Source of the DNA: Scandinavium vulneris_A
GTDB taxonomy: Bacteria; Pseudomonadota; Gammaproteobacteria; Enterobacterales; Enterobacteriaceae
Length of the DNA stretch: 64,000 nucleotides
Direction of reading: 5' to 3'
Assembly (NCBI GenBank): GCA_046518185.1
Contig: JBKGRZ010000004.1
Location: forward strand, 310,001 to 374,000
Positions 8,798-18,086 of this stretch are shown here, one piece after another (the stretch's first letter is position 1; each line of letters starts with the position of its first letter). Made by a program: the position numbers and the translations under genes. The notes under the pieces were generated by a model. It made no database searches. It was not told where the DNA came from and worked only from the letters and a program-made list of their open reading frames with translations.

Positions 8798-9319
8798 ATG
8801 TCCATCATTCTTGGTATTGACCCGGGCTCGCGCGTCACTGGTTACGGCGTCATTCGCCAGGTCGGACGGCAGTTAACCTATCTTGGCAGTGGATGTATCC
8901 GCACCAAAGTAGAAGACCTGCCGTCGCGCCTGAAGCTGATATACGCAGGCGTGTCGGAAATTATCACCCAGTTTCAGCCTGATTTTTTTGCCATTGAACA
9001 GGTGTTCATGGCCAAAAACGCCGACTCGGCGCTGAAGCTTGGACAAGCGCGCGGCGCGGCGATTGTTGCTGCTGTGAATCAGGATCTGCCGGTATTTGAG
9101 TACGCGGCACGTCAGGTGAAGCAAACGGTGGTCGGAATTGGCAGCGCGGAAAAAGCGCAGGTGCAGCATATGGTGCGAACCTTGCTGAAACTGCCGGCGA
9201 ACCCGCAGGCCGATGCCGCCGATGCGCTGGCGATTGCCATCACGCATTGTCACGTGAGCCAAAACGCGATGCAGATGAGCGACTCGCGGCTCAATCTGGC
9301 GCGCGGAAGATTACGCTAG
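8798..9319 (+). CDS. ruvC: Crossover junction endodeoxyribonuclease RuvC
   Basis: RuvC resolves Holliday junctions after RuvAB-driven branch migration. The 173-residue protein has the RNase H-like acidic catalytic residues in IDPGS (Asp8), the central Glu (FFAIEQVF) and C-terminal DAADALAIA. A GTG at 8795 precedes the ATG at 8798; the ATG matches the E. coli start. CTGGAGG lies 8-14 bases upstream. Confidence 0.97.
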   Translation: MSIILGIDPGSRVTGYGVIRQVGRQLTYLGSGCIRTKVEDLPSRLKLIYAGVSEIITQFQPDFFAIEQVFMAKNADSALKLGQARGAAIVAAVNQDLPVFEYAARQVKQTVVGIGSAEKAQVQHMVRTLLKLPANPQADAADALAIAITHCHVSQNAMQMSDSRLNLARGRLR

Positions 9320-9328
9320 ACCTTTGCC

Positions 9329-9359
9329 AATCAACCGCAAACGTCGTTTACGGTTGATT
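9329..9359. other. Long inverted repeat between ruvC and yebB
   Basis: A stem of about 13 pairs (AATCAACCG.AAACG against CGTTTACGGTTGATT) sits between the convergent ruvC and yebB genes and includes the yebB stop codon. It has no strong T-run on either side. It may still act as a convergent terminator or mRNA 3' stabiliser. Confidence 0.5.
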
Positions 9360-9935
9360 CATCTCTGCCGGATGGCTTGCATAAACCATCGATAGCGAAG
9401 AATGGTGCCATAGACTGGCGGGTGTCACCGTCTTCCTTTCCCATGGAATAGAACCTAAAAACCAAAATTTCCAGAAATTTAATTTTGCATCAGGATTGTT
9501 ATTCAATAACTCGCTGAATGTTTCAACGTTCCCTATATTGACCGATAATGCCTCTTTATAAATATCAAAAACAAATTTCGAGCAAAACTGTTTCGAAGAA
9601 TCATAATCAAATCCGGTGTGATAGATTTTGCGTAACCTTGCAGGAACCTGTTCGAGTAATGAATCTTTCTGGGTGGGTGACAATCCTTCTACCAACCGTT
9701 TGATGCAGTAGCGCTCGCTGGCCGAGCGCTTGATGAAGCGATTGAGAGAGGTGGTTGTTGAAAGGGGAACACGGCTTTCGGCAACGACATAATCATCACC
9801 ATCATGACCTATAATTATTCCTACATGATTGCTCCAGCATTTTGAGGCCGCAGAAATTTGTCCGAAAAGCGGGGTGCCGATACAGGTAAATACGACATCA
9901 CCGACTTCATATTTTTCCGGGTAATGTTTGGGCAT
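9348..9935 (-). CDS. yebB: YebB, permuted papain-like (YiiX/YebB) hydrolase family
   Basis: The 195-residue protein matches E. coli YebB (200 aa), which lies at the same place between ruvC and ruvA. The family is of the NlpC/P60-like permuted papain type. The candidate His is in SNHVGIIIGH (about residue 37) and the candidate Cys in QFCSKFVFDIYKEA (about residue 118). Its base composition is more AT-rich than its neighbours. The substrate is unknown. It is on the opposite strand to the ruv genes. Confidence 0.9.
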   Translation of the reverse strand: MPKHYPEKYEVGDVVFTCIGTPLFGQISAASKCWSNHVGIIIGHDGDDYVVAESRVPLSTTTSLNRFIKRSASERYCIKRLVEGLSPTQKDSLLEQVPARLRKIYHTGFDYDSSKQFCSKFVFDIYKEALSVNIGNVETFSELLNNNPDAKLNFWKFWFLGSIPWERKTVTPASLWHHSSLSMVYASHPAEMNQP

Positions 9936-10071
9936 TATTATATTCCTTTAAATAATGATAAAAATAATTATCGTTATATTATTTTTTTGACCGAAAGTAG
10001 CAACAACAGAATCAAGGAAAAGGGAAAATTGTCGTCTGCTGTGAGATTTCCTTACGCCAACACAAATCTCG

Positions 10072-10087
10072 CTGGATATTTATCCAG
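10072..10087. promoter_or_regulatory. LexA (SOS) box upstream of ruvAB
   Basis: CTGGATATTTATCCAG is a near-perfect palindrome 52 bases upstream of the ruvA GTG. It matches the atypical CTGG-N8-CCAG operator known for ruvAB in E. coli, so the operon should be DNA-damage inducible. Confidence 0.85.
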
Positions 10088-10139
10088 TCTTTTTTTATGA
10101 TATAGCATTCATACTTTGTCCCCAACGCAGGAGCGTCAC

Positions 10140-10751
10140 GTGATCGGCAGACTCAGAGGCATCATTCTGGAAAAACAACCCCCACTGGTACTACTGGAGG
10201 TGGGTGGCGTTGGCTATGAAGTGCATATGCCAATGACCTGTTTCTATGAACTGCCCGATCAGGGCAAAGAGGCCATCGTGTTTACGCAGTTTGTGGTACG
10301 TGAAGATGCGCAACTGCTGTATGGCTTTAACAATAAACAAGAACGCACGCTGTTCCGCGAGCTGATTAAAGTGAATGGCGTCGGCCCAAAACTGGCCCTG
10401 GCTATCCTCTCCGGCATGTCGGCACAGCAGTTTGTGAATGCCGTTGAGCGCGAAGAAATTGGCTCTTTGGTCAAGCTGCCAGGCGTGGGTAAGAAAACCG
10501 CTGAGCGCTTAATTGTTGAAATGAAAGACCGCTTCAAAGGCCTGCATGGCGACCTGTTTACCCCGGCGTCCGATCTGGTTCTGACCTCCCCGGCAAGCCA
10601 GGCTACTGACGATGCAGAGCAGGAAGCGGTTGCCGCGCTGGTGGCGCTGGGCTATAAACCACAGGAAGCCAGCCGGATGGTGAGCAAAATCGCCACCCCG
10701 AATGCCAGCAGTGAAACGCTAATCCGCGACGCGCTTCGCGCCGCGATGTGA
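10140..10751 (+). CDS. ruvA: Holliday junction DNA helicase subunit RuvA
   Basis: RuvA binds four-way junctions as a tetramer and recruits the RuvB motors. The 203-residue protein has the N-terminal OB fold, two helix-hairpin-helix motifs (GVGPKLALAIL and PGVGKKTAERLI) and the flexible C-terminal domain that contacts RuvB. The start is the GTG at 10140 (VIGRLRGI), as in E. coli, with AGGAG upstream. ruvB starts 8 bases after the stop. Confidence 0.97.
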   Translation: MIGRLRGIILEKQPPLVLLEVGGVGYEVHMPMTCFYELPDQGKEAIVFTQFVVREDAQLLYGFNNKQERTLFRELIKVNGVGPKLALAILSGMSAQQFVNAVEREEIGSLVKLPGVGKKTAERLIVEMKDRFKGLHGDLFTPASDLVLTSPASQATDDAEQEAVAALVALGYKPQEASRMVSKIATPNASSETLIRDALRAAM

Positions 10752-10759
10752 GGTAACGG

Positions 10760-11770
10760 ATGATTGAAGCTGACCGCCTGGTCTCTGCAGGCAGCGTCGT
10801 ACCGGAAGATGTTGTTGACCGCGCTATTCGCCCCAAGCTGCTCGAAGAGTATATCGGCCAGCCGCAGGTGCGCTCGCAGATGGAAATCTTTATCCAGGCG
10901 GCGAAGCTGCGCGGCGAAGCGCTCGATCATCTGCTGATTTTTGGCCCGCCGGGGCTCGGCAAAACCACCCTTGCAAACATTGTCGCCAATGAAATGGGCG
11001 TCAATCTGCGTACCACGTCAGGCCCGGTGCTGGAAAAAGCGGGCGATCTGGCGGCGATGCTCACCAACCTTGAACCGCATGACGTGCTGTTCATCGATGA
11101 AATTCACCGTCTGTCCCCGGTAGTGGAAGAGGTGTTGTATCCGGCGATGGAAGACTATCAGCTGGATATCATGATTGGTGAAGGCCCTGCCGCGCGGTCG
11201 ATCAAAATCGACCTGCCGCCGTTCACCCTGATTGGCGCCACCACCCGTGCGGGCTCGCTGACCTCGCCGCTGCGTGACCGTTTTGGCATCGTACAGCGTC
11301 TGGAGTTCTATCAGGTGCCCGATCTGCAGTATATCGTCGGGCGCAGCGCGCGTTTTATGGGGCTGGAAATGAGTGACGAAGGGGCACTGGAAGTAGCGCG
11401 TCGGGCCCGTGGTACCCCGCGTATCGCCAACCGTTTGCTGCGTCGTGTGCGTGACTTTTCCGAAGTACGACACGACGGCACCATTTCCGGGGATATCGCC
11501 GCGCAGGCGCTGGATATGCTGAACGTGGACGCGGAAGGTTTCGATTATATGGACCGTAAGCTGCTGCTGGCGGTAATCGACAAATTCTTCGGCGGCCCGG
11601 TGGGGCTTGATAACCTCGCGGCAGCCATCGGCGAAGAGCGCGAAACCATAGAAGATGTGCTGGAACCGTTCCTCATCCAACAGGGCTTTTTACAGCGCAC
11701 GCCGCGTGGCCGCATGGCGACGGTACGTGCCTGGAATCACTTCGGTATCACCCCGCCCGAAATGCCCTGA
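10760..11770 (+). CDS. ruvB: Holliday junction branch migration ATPase RuvB
   Basis: RuvB is the AAA+ hexameric motor of the RuvAB complex. The 336-residue protein shows Walker A (GPPGLGKTTLA), Walker B (VLFIDEIHRL), sensor 1 (IGATTRAGSL) and a C-terminal winged helix (QGFLQRTPRGR). Length equals E. coli RuvB. It is co-transcribed with ruvA and ends at a bidirectional terminator. Confidence 0.98.
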   Translation: MIEADRLVSAGSVVPEDVVDRAIRPKLLEEYIGQPQVRSQMEIFIQAAKLRGEALDHLLIFGPPGLGKTTLANIVANEMGVNLRTTSGPVLEKAGDLAAMLTNLEPHDVLFIDEIHRLSPVVEEVLYPAMEDYQLDIMIGEGPAARSIKIDLPPFTLIGATTRAGSLTSPLRDRFGIVQRLEFYQVPDLQYIVGRSARFMGLEMSDEGALEVARRARGTPRIANRLLRRVRDFSEVRHDGTISGDIAAQALDMLNVDAEGFDYMDRKLLLAVIDKFFGGPVGLDNLAAAIGEERETIEDVLEPFLIQQGFLQRTPRGRMATVRAWNHFGITPPEMP

Positions 11771-11787
11771 ACCGCAGAGGTAACGCA

Positions 11788-11818
11788 TGAAAAAACCGCC
11801 TCACTGGGCGGTTTTTTT
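11788..11818. terminator. Bidirectional terminator between ruvB and znuB
   Basis: AAAAAACCGCC / GGCGGTTTTTTT around a short loop gives an A-tract and T-tract on either side. It can end both ruvAB (+) and znuCB (-); the loop covers the znuB stop codon. Confidence 0.9.
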
Positions 11819-12586
11819 ACTCATGCTAAGAATAAACATCGCGGCGGCGCATAGCACCACTGACGGCCCGGCGGGCGTGTCGTAGAAAGCCGAGAACGTC
11901 AGGCCACCGGTGACGGCAATCATTCCCACGCCGACGGCAATCCCCGCCATCTGTTCTGGCGTCCGCGCAAAGCGACGGGCGGTTGCCGCTGGGATGATTA
12001 GCAGCGAGGTGATAATCAGCGCCCCGACAAATTTCATTGCCACACCAATGGTTAATGCGGTAACCAGCATCAGCAACAGCTTTACCCGTTGCAGCTTCAC
12101 GCCATCAACAAATGCCAAATCCGGGCTGATGGTCATCGACAGCAAATTACGCCACTGCCACAGCAAAATCGCCACTACCACAATCACGCCCAACGCAATG
12201 GAGATGAGATCCTGCGGGGTGACGGCCAACAGATCGCCGAACAGATAGGCCATCAAATCCACGCGCACGTTGGACATCAGGCTAACCACCACCAGGCCCA
12301 GCGATAATGCGCTGTGGGCCATAATGCCGAGTAGGGTATCGATAGCCAGATGCGGGCGCCGCTCCAGCCAGACCAGTCCGCCAGCCAGCAGCAGAGTAAT
12401 GGCAATCACCGCATAAAAAGGATTCACGTTCAGCAGCAGGCCAAACGCCACGCCCAGTAACGAGGCATGGGCGAGGGTATCGCCAAAATAGGACATCCGA
12501 CGCCAGACCACAAACGAGCCCAGCGGCCCGGCAGCGCAGGCCAGCATTACACCGGCCAGCCAGCCGGGAAACAGTAATTCAATCAT
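11801..12586 (-). CDS. znuB: Zinc ABC transporter permease ZnuB
   Basis: ZnuB is the inner-membrane channel of the ZnuABC high-affinity zinc importer. The 261-residue, strongly hydrophobic protein has multiple transmembrane segments and belongs to the ABC-3 permease family. It matches E. coli ZnuB in length. Its start overlaps the znuC stop by 4 bases, so it is the second gene of znuCB. Confidence 0.96.
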   Translation of the reverse strand: MIELLFPGWLAGVMLACAAGPLGSFVVWRRMSYFGDTLAHASLLGVAFGLLLNVNPFYAVIAITLLLAGGLVWLERRPHLAIDTLLGIMAHSALSLGLVVVSLMSNVRVDLMAYLFGDLLAVTPQDLISIALGVIVVVAILLWQWRNLLSMTISPDLAFVDGVKLQRVKLLLMLVTALTIGVAMKFVGALIITSLLIIPAATARRFARTPEQMAGIAVGVGMIAVTGGLTFSAFYDTPAGPSVVLCAAAMFILSMSKKTAQ

Positions 12587-13338
12587 GGGCGGTCGTTCCC
12601 TCGGCGCAACACAATGCGTCCTTGTAAGTCGTGACGGTGATTATGCTGATGGCGATAAATGCCCAGCTGTTGCGCGCCGCGCGGACCGAACATCGAAATA
12701 AATTCTGGATGCATCGACACCACTTCCGGCGTGCCGGAACAGCAGATGTGATGGTTCAGGCACAGCACTTCGTCCGTTTTAGCCATCACCAGGTGCAGAT
12801 CGTGGGACACCATCAGCACCGCACAGTCGAGTTCAGCGCGCAACTGATCGATAAGGTCATACAACGCGACCTGACCGTTCACATCCACCCCTTGAGTCGG
12901 CTCATCAAGCACCAACAGCTGCGGGCGGTTGAGCAGGGCACGGGCGAGCAATACGCGCTGTGTTTCCCCGCCGGAGAGTTTTTGCATCGGGGCTTCCATC
13001 AAATGGCCTGCCTGAACGCGTTTCAACGCCGGGAGGATATCGTCTTTGCGGGTACCAGGGCGCAGGCGCATAAAACGGTTAACCGTTAAAGGCAGCGTTG
13101 CGTCGAGGTGTAATTTTTGCGGGACGTAGCCAATCCGCAATTTGCCCTCTCGCTTGATGACCCCGGCGTCTGGTGCTACCAGACCAAGAACCACCCGGAC
13201 GAGCGTCGACTTTCCTGCGCCATTTGGCCCAAGAAGCGTAAGAATTTTGCCAGGCTTAAGCGCCAGCGAGATATCAGACAGCACGCGGCGCTGACCGAAG
13301 GCGACTGAGACATTTTCGAGCGTTACAAGATTCGTCAT
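12583..13338 (-). CDS. znuC: Zinc ABC transporter ATPase ZnuC
   Basis: ZnuC powers ZnuABC zinc import. The 251-residue protein has Walker A (GPNGAGKSTLV), the ABC signature (LSGGETQRVLLARAL), Walker B (LLVLDEPTQGVD) and the H-loop (VSHDLH). The start at 13338 (MTNLVTLENVSV) matches E. coli ZnuC; a six-codon longer frame is less likely. It is divergent from znuA across a shared Zur operator. Confidence 0.96.
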   Translation of the reverse strand: MTNLVTLENVSVAFGQRRVLSDISLALKPGKILTLLGPNGAGKSTLVRVVLGLVAPDAGVIKREGKLRIGYVPQKLHLDATLPLTVNRFMRLRPGTRKDDILPALKRVQAGHLMEAPMQKLSGGETQRVLLARALLNRPQLLVLDEPTQGVDVNGQVALYDLIDQLRAELDCAVLMVSHDLHLVMAKTDEVLCLNHHICCSGTPEVVSMHPEFISMFGPRGAQQLGIYRHQHNHRHDLQGRIVLRRGNDRP

Positions 13339-13363
13339 CACAATTTGAGGTTGCACAAGTCAG

Positions 13364-13386
13364 TGAATGTTATAATATCACACTTC
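13364..13386. promoter_or_regulatory. Zur box controlling znuA and znuCB
   Basis: The sequence GAATGTTATAATATCACAC continuing to TTC matches the known E. coli Zur operator between znuA and znuC almost base for base. Zinc-bound Zur would repress both divergent units; its AT-rich centre overlaps the likely -10 regions. Confidence 0.88.
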
Positions 13387-13415
13387 TTTAATTCATTACG
13401 ATGATAAGACGCATT

Positions 13416-14360
13416 ATGTTACATAAAAAGACGCTTCTTTTCGCTGCATTATCCACCGTTATTTGGAGCACTGCTGCGACCCAGGCCAACGCTACCGTTG
13501 TTGCCTCGCTCAAACCGCTCGGATTTATTGCCTCAGCCATCGCCGACGGTGTCACCGATACCCAGGTTTTACTGCCTGACGGCGCATCCGAGCATGATTA
13601 CTCGCTGCGCCCAAGCGATGCAAAACGCTTACAAAACGCTGACTTAGTGGTATGGATTGGTCCTGAAATGGAAGCATTTATGGACAAGACAGCTACAGCG
13701 TTCCCTGAAGCAAAAAAGGTTACGCTTTCGACGCTGCCGGGAGTGAAACCGCTGCTCATGAAAGGGGTAGACGATGACGATGACCATCACGGGCATGACC
13801 ACGGTTCTGCCGAAAAAGGTGATGAAGATCACCATCACGGGGAATACAACATGCATCTGTGGCTCTCACCAGAGATAGCGCGCCTGTCGGCGGTTGCAAT
13901 CCACGATAAATTAGTGGAACTTATGCCGCAAAGTCGAGCCAAACTAGACGCCAACCTGAAGGATTTCGAGGCACAATTAGCCGCGACCGATAAGCAGGTG
14001 GGTACCGAGCTGGCACCGTTGAAAGGAAAAGGGTATTTCGTTTTTCATGACGCCTATGGCTACTTCGAGAAACACTACGGAATGACCTCTTTGGGGCATT
14101 TTACCGTCAACCCTGAAATCCAACCCGGTGCGCAGCGTTTACATGAAATAAGAACACAGTTGGTTGAGCAAAAAGCGACCTGCGTTTTTGCTGAGCCACA
14201 ATTCAGGCCGGCAGTGGTGGAAGCGGTAGCCCGCGGAACCTCCGTTCGAATGGGAACGCTGGATCCGCTCGGTACCGATATCCCGTTGGGCAAAGCGAGT
14301 TATTCCGCTTTTCTGACTCAACTGGCGAACCAATATTCGAGCTGCCTGAAAGGAGATTAA
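13416..14360 (+). CDS. znuA: Zinc ABC transporter periplasmic binding protein ZnuA
   Basis: ZnuA captures zinc in the periplasm for ZnuBC. The 314-residue protein has a Sec signal peptide (MLHKKTLLFAALSTVIW, cleaved near the Ala-rich QANA). The metal ligands lie in ASEHDYSLRPSD, MHLWLSPE and FHDAYGYF. A His/Asp-rich loop of about 28 residues (residues 119-146) is typical of ZnuA. The ATG at 13416 matches E. coli; another ATG at 13401 would add five residues. Confidence 0.95.
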   Translation: MLHKKTLLFAALSTVIWSTAATQANATVVASLKPLGFIASAIADGVTDTQVLLPDGASEHDYSLRPSDAKRLQNADLVVWIGPEMEAFMDKTATAFPEAKKVTLSTLPGVKPLLMKGVDDDDDHHGHDHGSAEKGDEDHHHGEYNMHLWLSPEIARLSAVAIHDKLVELMPQSRAKLDANLKDFEAQLAATDKQVGTELAPLKGKGYFVFHDAYGYFEKHYGMTSLGHFTVNPEIQPGAQRLHEIRTQLVEQKATCVFAEPQFRPAVVEAVARGTSVRMGTLDPLGTDIPLGKASYSAFLTQLANQYSSCLKGD

Positions 14361-14375
14361 CGAGGAAGTGAATAC

Positions 14376-15701
14376 GTGCAACAGATAGCCCGCTCTGTCG
14401 CCCTGGCATTTAATAATTTGCCGCGACCCCACCGCGTTATGTTGGGGTCGTTGACCGTTTTGACCTTAGCGGTCGCCGTATGGCGACCGTACGTGTACCA
14501 CCCCCATTCATCCACGGCCCCGATTGTCAGAACCATTGAGCTCGAAAAAAGCGAAATCCGTTCTCTGTTGCCTGAAGCCAGCGAGCCTATCGATCAGGCT
14601 GCGCAGGAAGATGAAGCCATCCCACAGGATGAGCTGGACGATAAAGCGGACAGCGATGCCGGGGTGCACGAATATGTCGTCTCAACGGGCGATACGCTCA
14701 GCAGCATTCTTAACCAGTATGGTATTGATATGGGTGATATCAGCCAGCTGGCCGCCGCGGATAAAGATCTGCGTAACCTTAAAATTGGACAACAACTCTC
14801 ATGGACGCTCAACGCCGACGGCGATTTACAGCGTCTGACATGGGAAATGTCCCGCCGCGAAACCCGTACCTACGATAAAACGGCAAACGCGTTCAAAATG
14901 AGCAGCGAAACGCAGCAGGGCGACTGGGTCAATAACGTGTTTAAAGGCACGGTTGGCGGCAGCTTCGTGACCAGCGCGCGAAATGCCGGTTTAACCAGCA
15001 CCGAAGTCAGTGCGGTGATCAAAGCTATGCAGTGGCAGATGGACTTCCGCAAACTGAAGAAAGGCGATGAGTTCTCGGTGCTGATGTCTCGCGAAATGCT
15101 GGACGGTAAGCGTGAACAGAGTCAGCTGCTTGGCGTGCGTCTGCGTTCCAATGGCAAAGATTATTACGCCATCCGTGCTGAAGACGGCAAATTCTACGAC
15201 AAGAACGGTACCGGTCTGGCGAAAGGCTTCCTGCGTTTCCCAACCTCGCGCCAGTTCCGCGTGTCCTCCAATTTTAACCCGCGTCGTCTGAACCCGGTGA
15301 CCGGGCGTGTTGCCCCGCATAAAGGCGTCGATTTTGCCATGCCGCAGGGTACACCGGTATTAGCCGTCGGTGACGGTGAAGTGGTGGTAGCGAAACGCAG
15401 CGGGGCGGCGGGTTATTACGTAGCGCTTCGTCATGGGCGTACCTACACCACCCGCTACATGCACCTGCGTAAACTGCTGGTGAAACCGGGGCAAAAAGTG
15501 AAACGCGGTGACCGTATCGCGCTCTCGGGTAACACCGGTCGTTCAACCGGGCCACATCTGCACTATGAGGTCTGGATTAACCAGCAGGCAGTTAACCCGT
15601 TAACGGCGAAGCTGCCACGCACCGAAGGGCTGACCGGTTCCGATCGTCGTGATTACCTGGCCCAGGTCAAAGAGGTAGTTCCACAGCTGCAAATTGACTG
15701 A
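14376..15701 (+). CDS. mepM: Murein DD-endopeptidase MepM
   Basis: MepM cleaves D-Ala-mDap crosslinks so that new peptidoglycan can be inserted. The 441-residue protein has an N-terminal membrane anchor (about residues 20-40), a LysM domain (HEYVVSTGDTLSSILNQYG) and a C-terminal M23/LytM domain with zinc motifs HKGVD and HLHYE (last His near residue 396). The GTG start at 14376 has GAGGAAG upstream and matches the E. coli N-terminus MQQIARSVALAFNNLP. Confidence 0.96.
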   Translation: MQQIARSVALAFNNLPRPHRVMLGSLTVLTLAVAVWRPYVYHPHSSTAPIVRTIELEKSEIRSLLPEASEPIDQAAQEDEAIPQDELDDKADSDAGVHEYVVSTGDTLSSILNQYGIDMGDISQLAAADKDLRNLKIGQQLSWTLNADGDLQRLTWEMSRRETRTYDKTANAFKMSSETQQGDWVNNVFKGTVGGSFVTSARNAGLTSTEVSAVIKAMQWQMDFRKLKKGDEFSVLMSREMLDGKREQSQLLGVRLRSNGKDYYAIRAEDGKFYDKNGTGLAKGFLRFPTSRQFRVSSNFNPRRLNPVTGRVAPHKGVDFAMPQGTPVLAVGDGEVVVAKRSGAAGYYVALRHGRTYTTRYMHLRKLLVKPGQKVKRGDRIALSGNTGRSTGPHLHYEVWINQQAVNPLTAKLPRTEGLTGSDRRDYLAQVKEVVPQLQID

Positions 15702-15714
15702 TTATTGTGCTTCT

Positions 15715-15750
15715 AAAGCCGATGCCTGACTGGGCATCGGCTTTTTCTTT
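15715..15750 (+). terminator. Rho-independent terminator of mepM
   Basis: AAGCCGATGCC / GGCATCGGCTTTTTC forms a GC-rich hairpin with a T-tract, 14 bases after the mepM stop. Confidence 0.9.
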
Positions 15751-15820
15751 TGTGCCAGGCCTGGCACGTCGCTAAACTATCAGCATCTTTCTCTTTTCCC
15801 GGTACGACTCTGGAACAGGC

Positions 15821-16795
15821 ATGGAAACGAAAAAAAATAACATTGAGTATATTCCTCAGTTCGAAAAAGCTTTTTTACATCCGCGCTATTGGGGTTCGTG
15901 GCTGGGTGTTCTGGCCTTCGCCGGGATTGCGCTGACGCCTGCGTCGTTCCGCGATCCGATCCTTGGCGCACTGGGGAAAAAGGTGGGACGGCTGGCAAAG
16001 AGCTCCCGACGCCGGGCGCAAATCAATCTGCTGTACTGCTTCCCGGAAAAAACCGACGCTGAGCGTGAGGCCATCATTGATGAAATGTATGCTACTGCGC
16101 CGCAGGCAATGGTCATGATGGCGGAACTTGGGCTTGGCAATCCCCAAAAAATCCTGCAACGCGTTGACTGGCACGGCATTGAAATCATCGAGGAGCTACA
16201 GCGCAATAACGAGAAGGTTATCTTCCTTGTACCGCACGGCTGGGGCGTGGATATTCCGGCGATGCTGATGGCCTCGAAAGGGCAGAAGATGGCGGCGATG
16301 TTCCACAACCAGGGCAACCCGGTGTTTGATTACGTCTGGAACACCGTGCGTCGCCGCTTTGGCGGGCGGATGCACGCGCGGAATGACGGTATTAAGCCAT
16401 TCATTCAGTCGGTCCGGCAGGGATACTGGGGGTACTATTTGCCCGATCAGGATCACGGCGCGGAGCACAGCGAATTCGTCGACTTCTTCGCCACCTATAA
16501 GGCAACACTCCCGGCGATTGGTCGCCTGATGAAAGTTTGCCGTGCGCGAGTCGTTCCGCTGTTTCCGGTCTACGACGGAAAAACGCATCGCCTGACGGTA
16601 GAAATTCGTCCACCGATGGACGACCTGCTAACGGCCGATGACACGACCATTGCCCGACGCATGAACGAGGAAGTGGAAGTGTTCGTCACACCGCATACCG
16701 AGCAATACACCTGGATCCTCAAATTGCTCAAAACCCGCAAAGCGGGTGATATTGAGCCGTATAAGCGCAAAGACCTGTTTCCGAAGAAAAAATAG
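15821..16795 (+). CDS. lpxM: Lipid A myristoyltransferase LpxM
   Basis: LpxM (MsbB) adds the secondary myristoyl chain to Kdo2-lauroyl-lipid IVA at the inner membrane. The 324-residue protein matches E. coli LpxM (323 aa), with an N-terminal hydrophobic anchor and the acyltransferase HX4D motif at His139-Asp144 (PHGWGVD). It has its own upstream region after the mepM terminator. Confidence 0.96.
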   Translation: METKKNNIEYIPQFEKAFLHPRYWGSWLGVLAFAGIALTPASFRDPILGALGKKVGRLAKSSRRRAQINLLYCFPEKTDAEREAIIDEMYATAPQAMVMMAELGLGNPQKILQRVDWHGIEIIEELQRNNEKVIFLVPHGWGVDIPAMLMASKGQKMAAMFHNQGNPVFDYVWNTVRRRFGGRMHARNDGIKPFIQSVRQGYWGYYLPDQDHGAEHSEFVDFFATYKATLPAIGRLMKVCRARVVPLFPVYDGKTHRLTVEIRPPMDDLLTADDTTIARRMNEEVEVFVTPHTEQYTWILKLLKTRKAGDIEPYKRKDLFPKKK

Positions 16796-16831
16796 AAACG
16801 CGTCAAGCACGCTGTTTCTTAGTCTTGAAGG

Positions 16832-16857
16832 AGCGTCGGCCAGCGCCGACGCTTGTT
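16832..16857 (+). terminator. Hairpin terminator after lpxM
   Basis: AGCGTCGGC-CAGC-GCCGACGCT is a perfect 9-bp stem followed by TGTTT. The T-run is weak. It abuts the end of the convergent transporter gene. Confidence 0.7.
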
Positions 16858-18086
16858 TAATGCGATAGCGTAAAGAACAGCCCGGTCAATGCGGCACTTA
16901 ACAAGTTGGATAAAGTACCGGCGAGGATCACCTTGATCCCCATTTTGGCGATAAAGCTTTTCTGAGCAGGAGCAAGGCTCCCCAATACGCCGATAAGCGC
17001 TGCAGGAGAGGAAAGGTTGGCGAATCCCGCCAGCGCCATAATCACGATGACCTGTGAATATTCTGATAGCTGGGCTTTCATCGGGATGAAACTGGTGTAA
17101 GCGACAAACTCATTCAGGACCAGCTTTTGCCCCAACAGATTGCCCACGGACAACATCTCCGCAGCAGGCACGCCCAGCAGCCAGGCGACGGGGGCAAAAA
17201 TATAACTAAAGATAAGTTGCAGCGTGAAGCCCTGAAATCCCACCAGACTGAACATCCAGCCCAATAATCCATTCACCATTGCTATCAGCGCAATAAGCGC
17301 CAGCAGCATTGCCCCAACGTTAACGGCCAGCCTGAGACCCGTGCTGGCACCGTTTGTAGCAGCCTCGATGATGTTAATCGGTTTCTCTTCAGTGCCGAAT
17401 GCCGTAGTTGACACATTGGCCACGTTGTTCGGTTCCGTTTCCGGGAACATGATTTTGGCCATTAGCAAACCACCAGGCGCGGACATAAATGAGGCGGCCA
17501 CAAGATAACGGATTTCAATTCCCATACTGGCATACCCGACCAGCACCGATCCAGCGATGGAAGCCACCCCTCCGCACATCAACGCAAAAAGCTCAGACTG
17601 CGTCATTTTCGGCACATAGGGGCGCATCAGCACAAATACATCGGTATTACCCGCGAAGATGTTTGCCGTGGCGGCCATCGATTCTGCGGGACTTGTACGC
17701 AATACTTTGTGGATCCCAGTGCCGAGCAAACGGATAACCCATTGCATGATCCCCAGATAATAGAGCACAGAAAAAAGGGCAGACATGAAAATGATAATGG
17801 GCAGAACGTGGAACGCGAATACAAAACCGACTTTGAAACGGCCTAAATCGCCAAATATAAAGTTAATGCCCTCTGATGAGTAATTTAGCATTCCCGACAG
17901 AGCAGTAGAAATACTGAGTAGAATGCGTTCACCCGCGGGTACGTAGAGGATGAAGGCCGCAATAGCCGCCTGAATGGCGAATGCGCCACCAACAGTACGA
18001 ATGTTAATGGCACGCCTATTTTCTGAGAACAAAAGTGCGATGGCTAACAGAACAACGATACCCGTGCAGATAATAACGATTTTCAT
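16857..18086 (-). CDS. NupC-type concentrative nucleoside transporter
   Basis: This 409-residue polytopic membrane protein of the CNT family resembles E. coli NupC, NupX and PsuT. Recognisable segments are IFAGNTDVFVLMRPY, the gate region FMSAPGGLLMAKIMFPE and NEFVAYTSF. It would import nucleosides by cation symport. It is last in a three-gene operon, and its start overlaps the hydrolase stop by 4 bases, so nucleoside uptake is coupled to cleavage and phosphorylation. The exact substrate cannot be told from sequence. Confidence 0.88.
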   Translation of the reverse strand: MKIVIICTGIVVLLAIALLFSENRRAINIRTVGGAFAIQAAIAAFILYVPAGERILLSISTALSGMLNYSSEGINFIFGDLGRFKVGFVFAFHVLPIIIFMSALFSVLYYLGIMQWVIRLLGTGIHKVLRTSPAESMAATANIFAGNTDVFVLMRPYVPKMTQSELFALMCGGVASIAGSVLVGYASMGIEIRYLVAASFMSAPGGLLMAKIMFPETEPNNVANVSTTAFGTEEKPINIIEAATNGASTGLRLAVNVGAMLLALIALIAMVNGLLGWMFSLVGFQGFTLQLIFSYIFAPVAWLLGVPAAEMLSVGNLLGQKLVLNEFVAYTSFIPMKAQLSEYSQVIVIMALAGFANLSSPAALIGVLGSLAPAQKSFIAKMGIKVILAGTLSNLLSAALTGLFFTLSH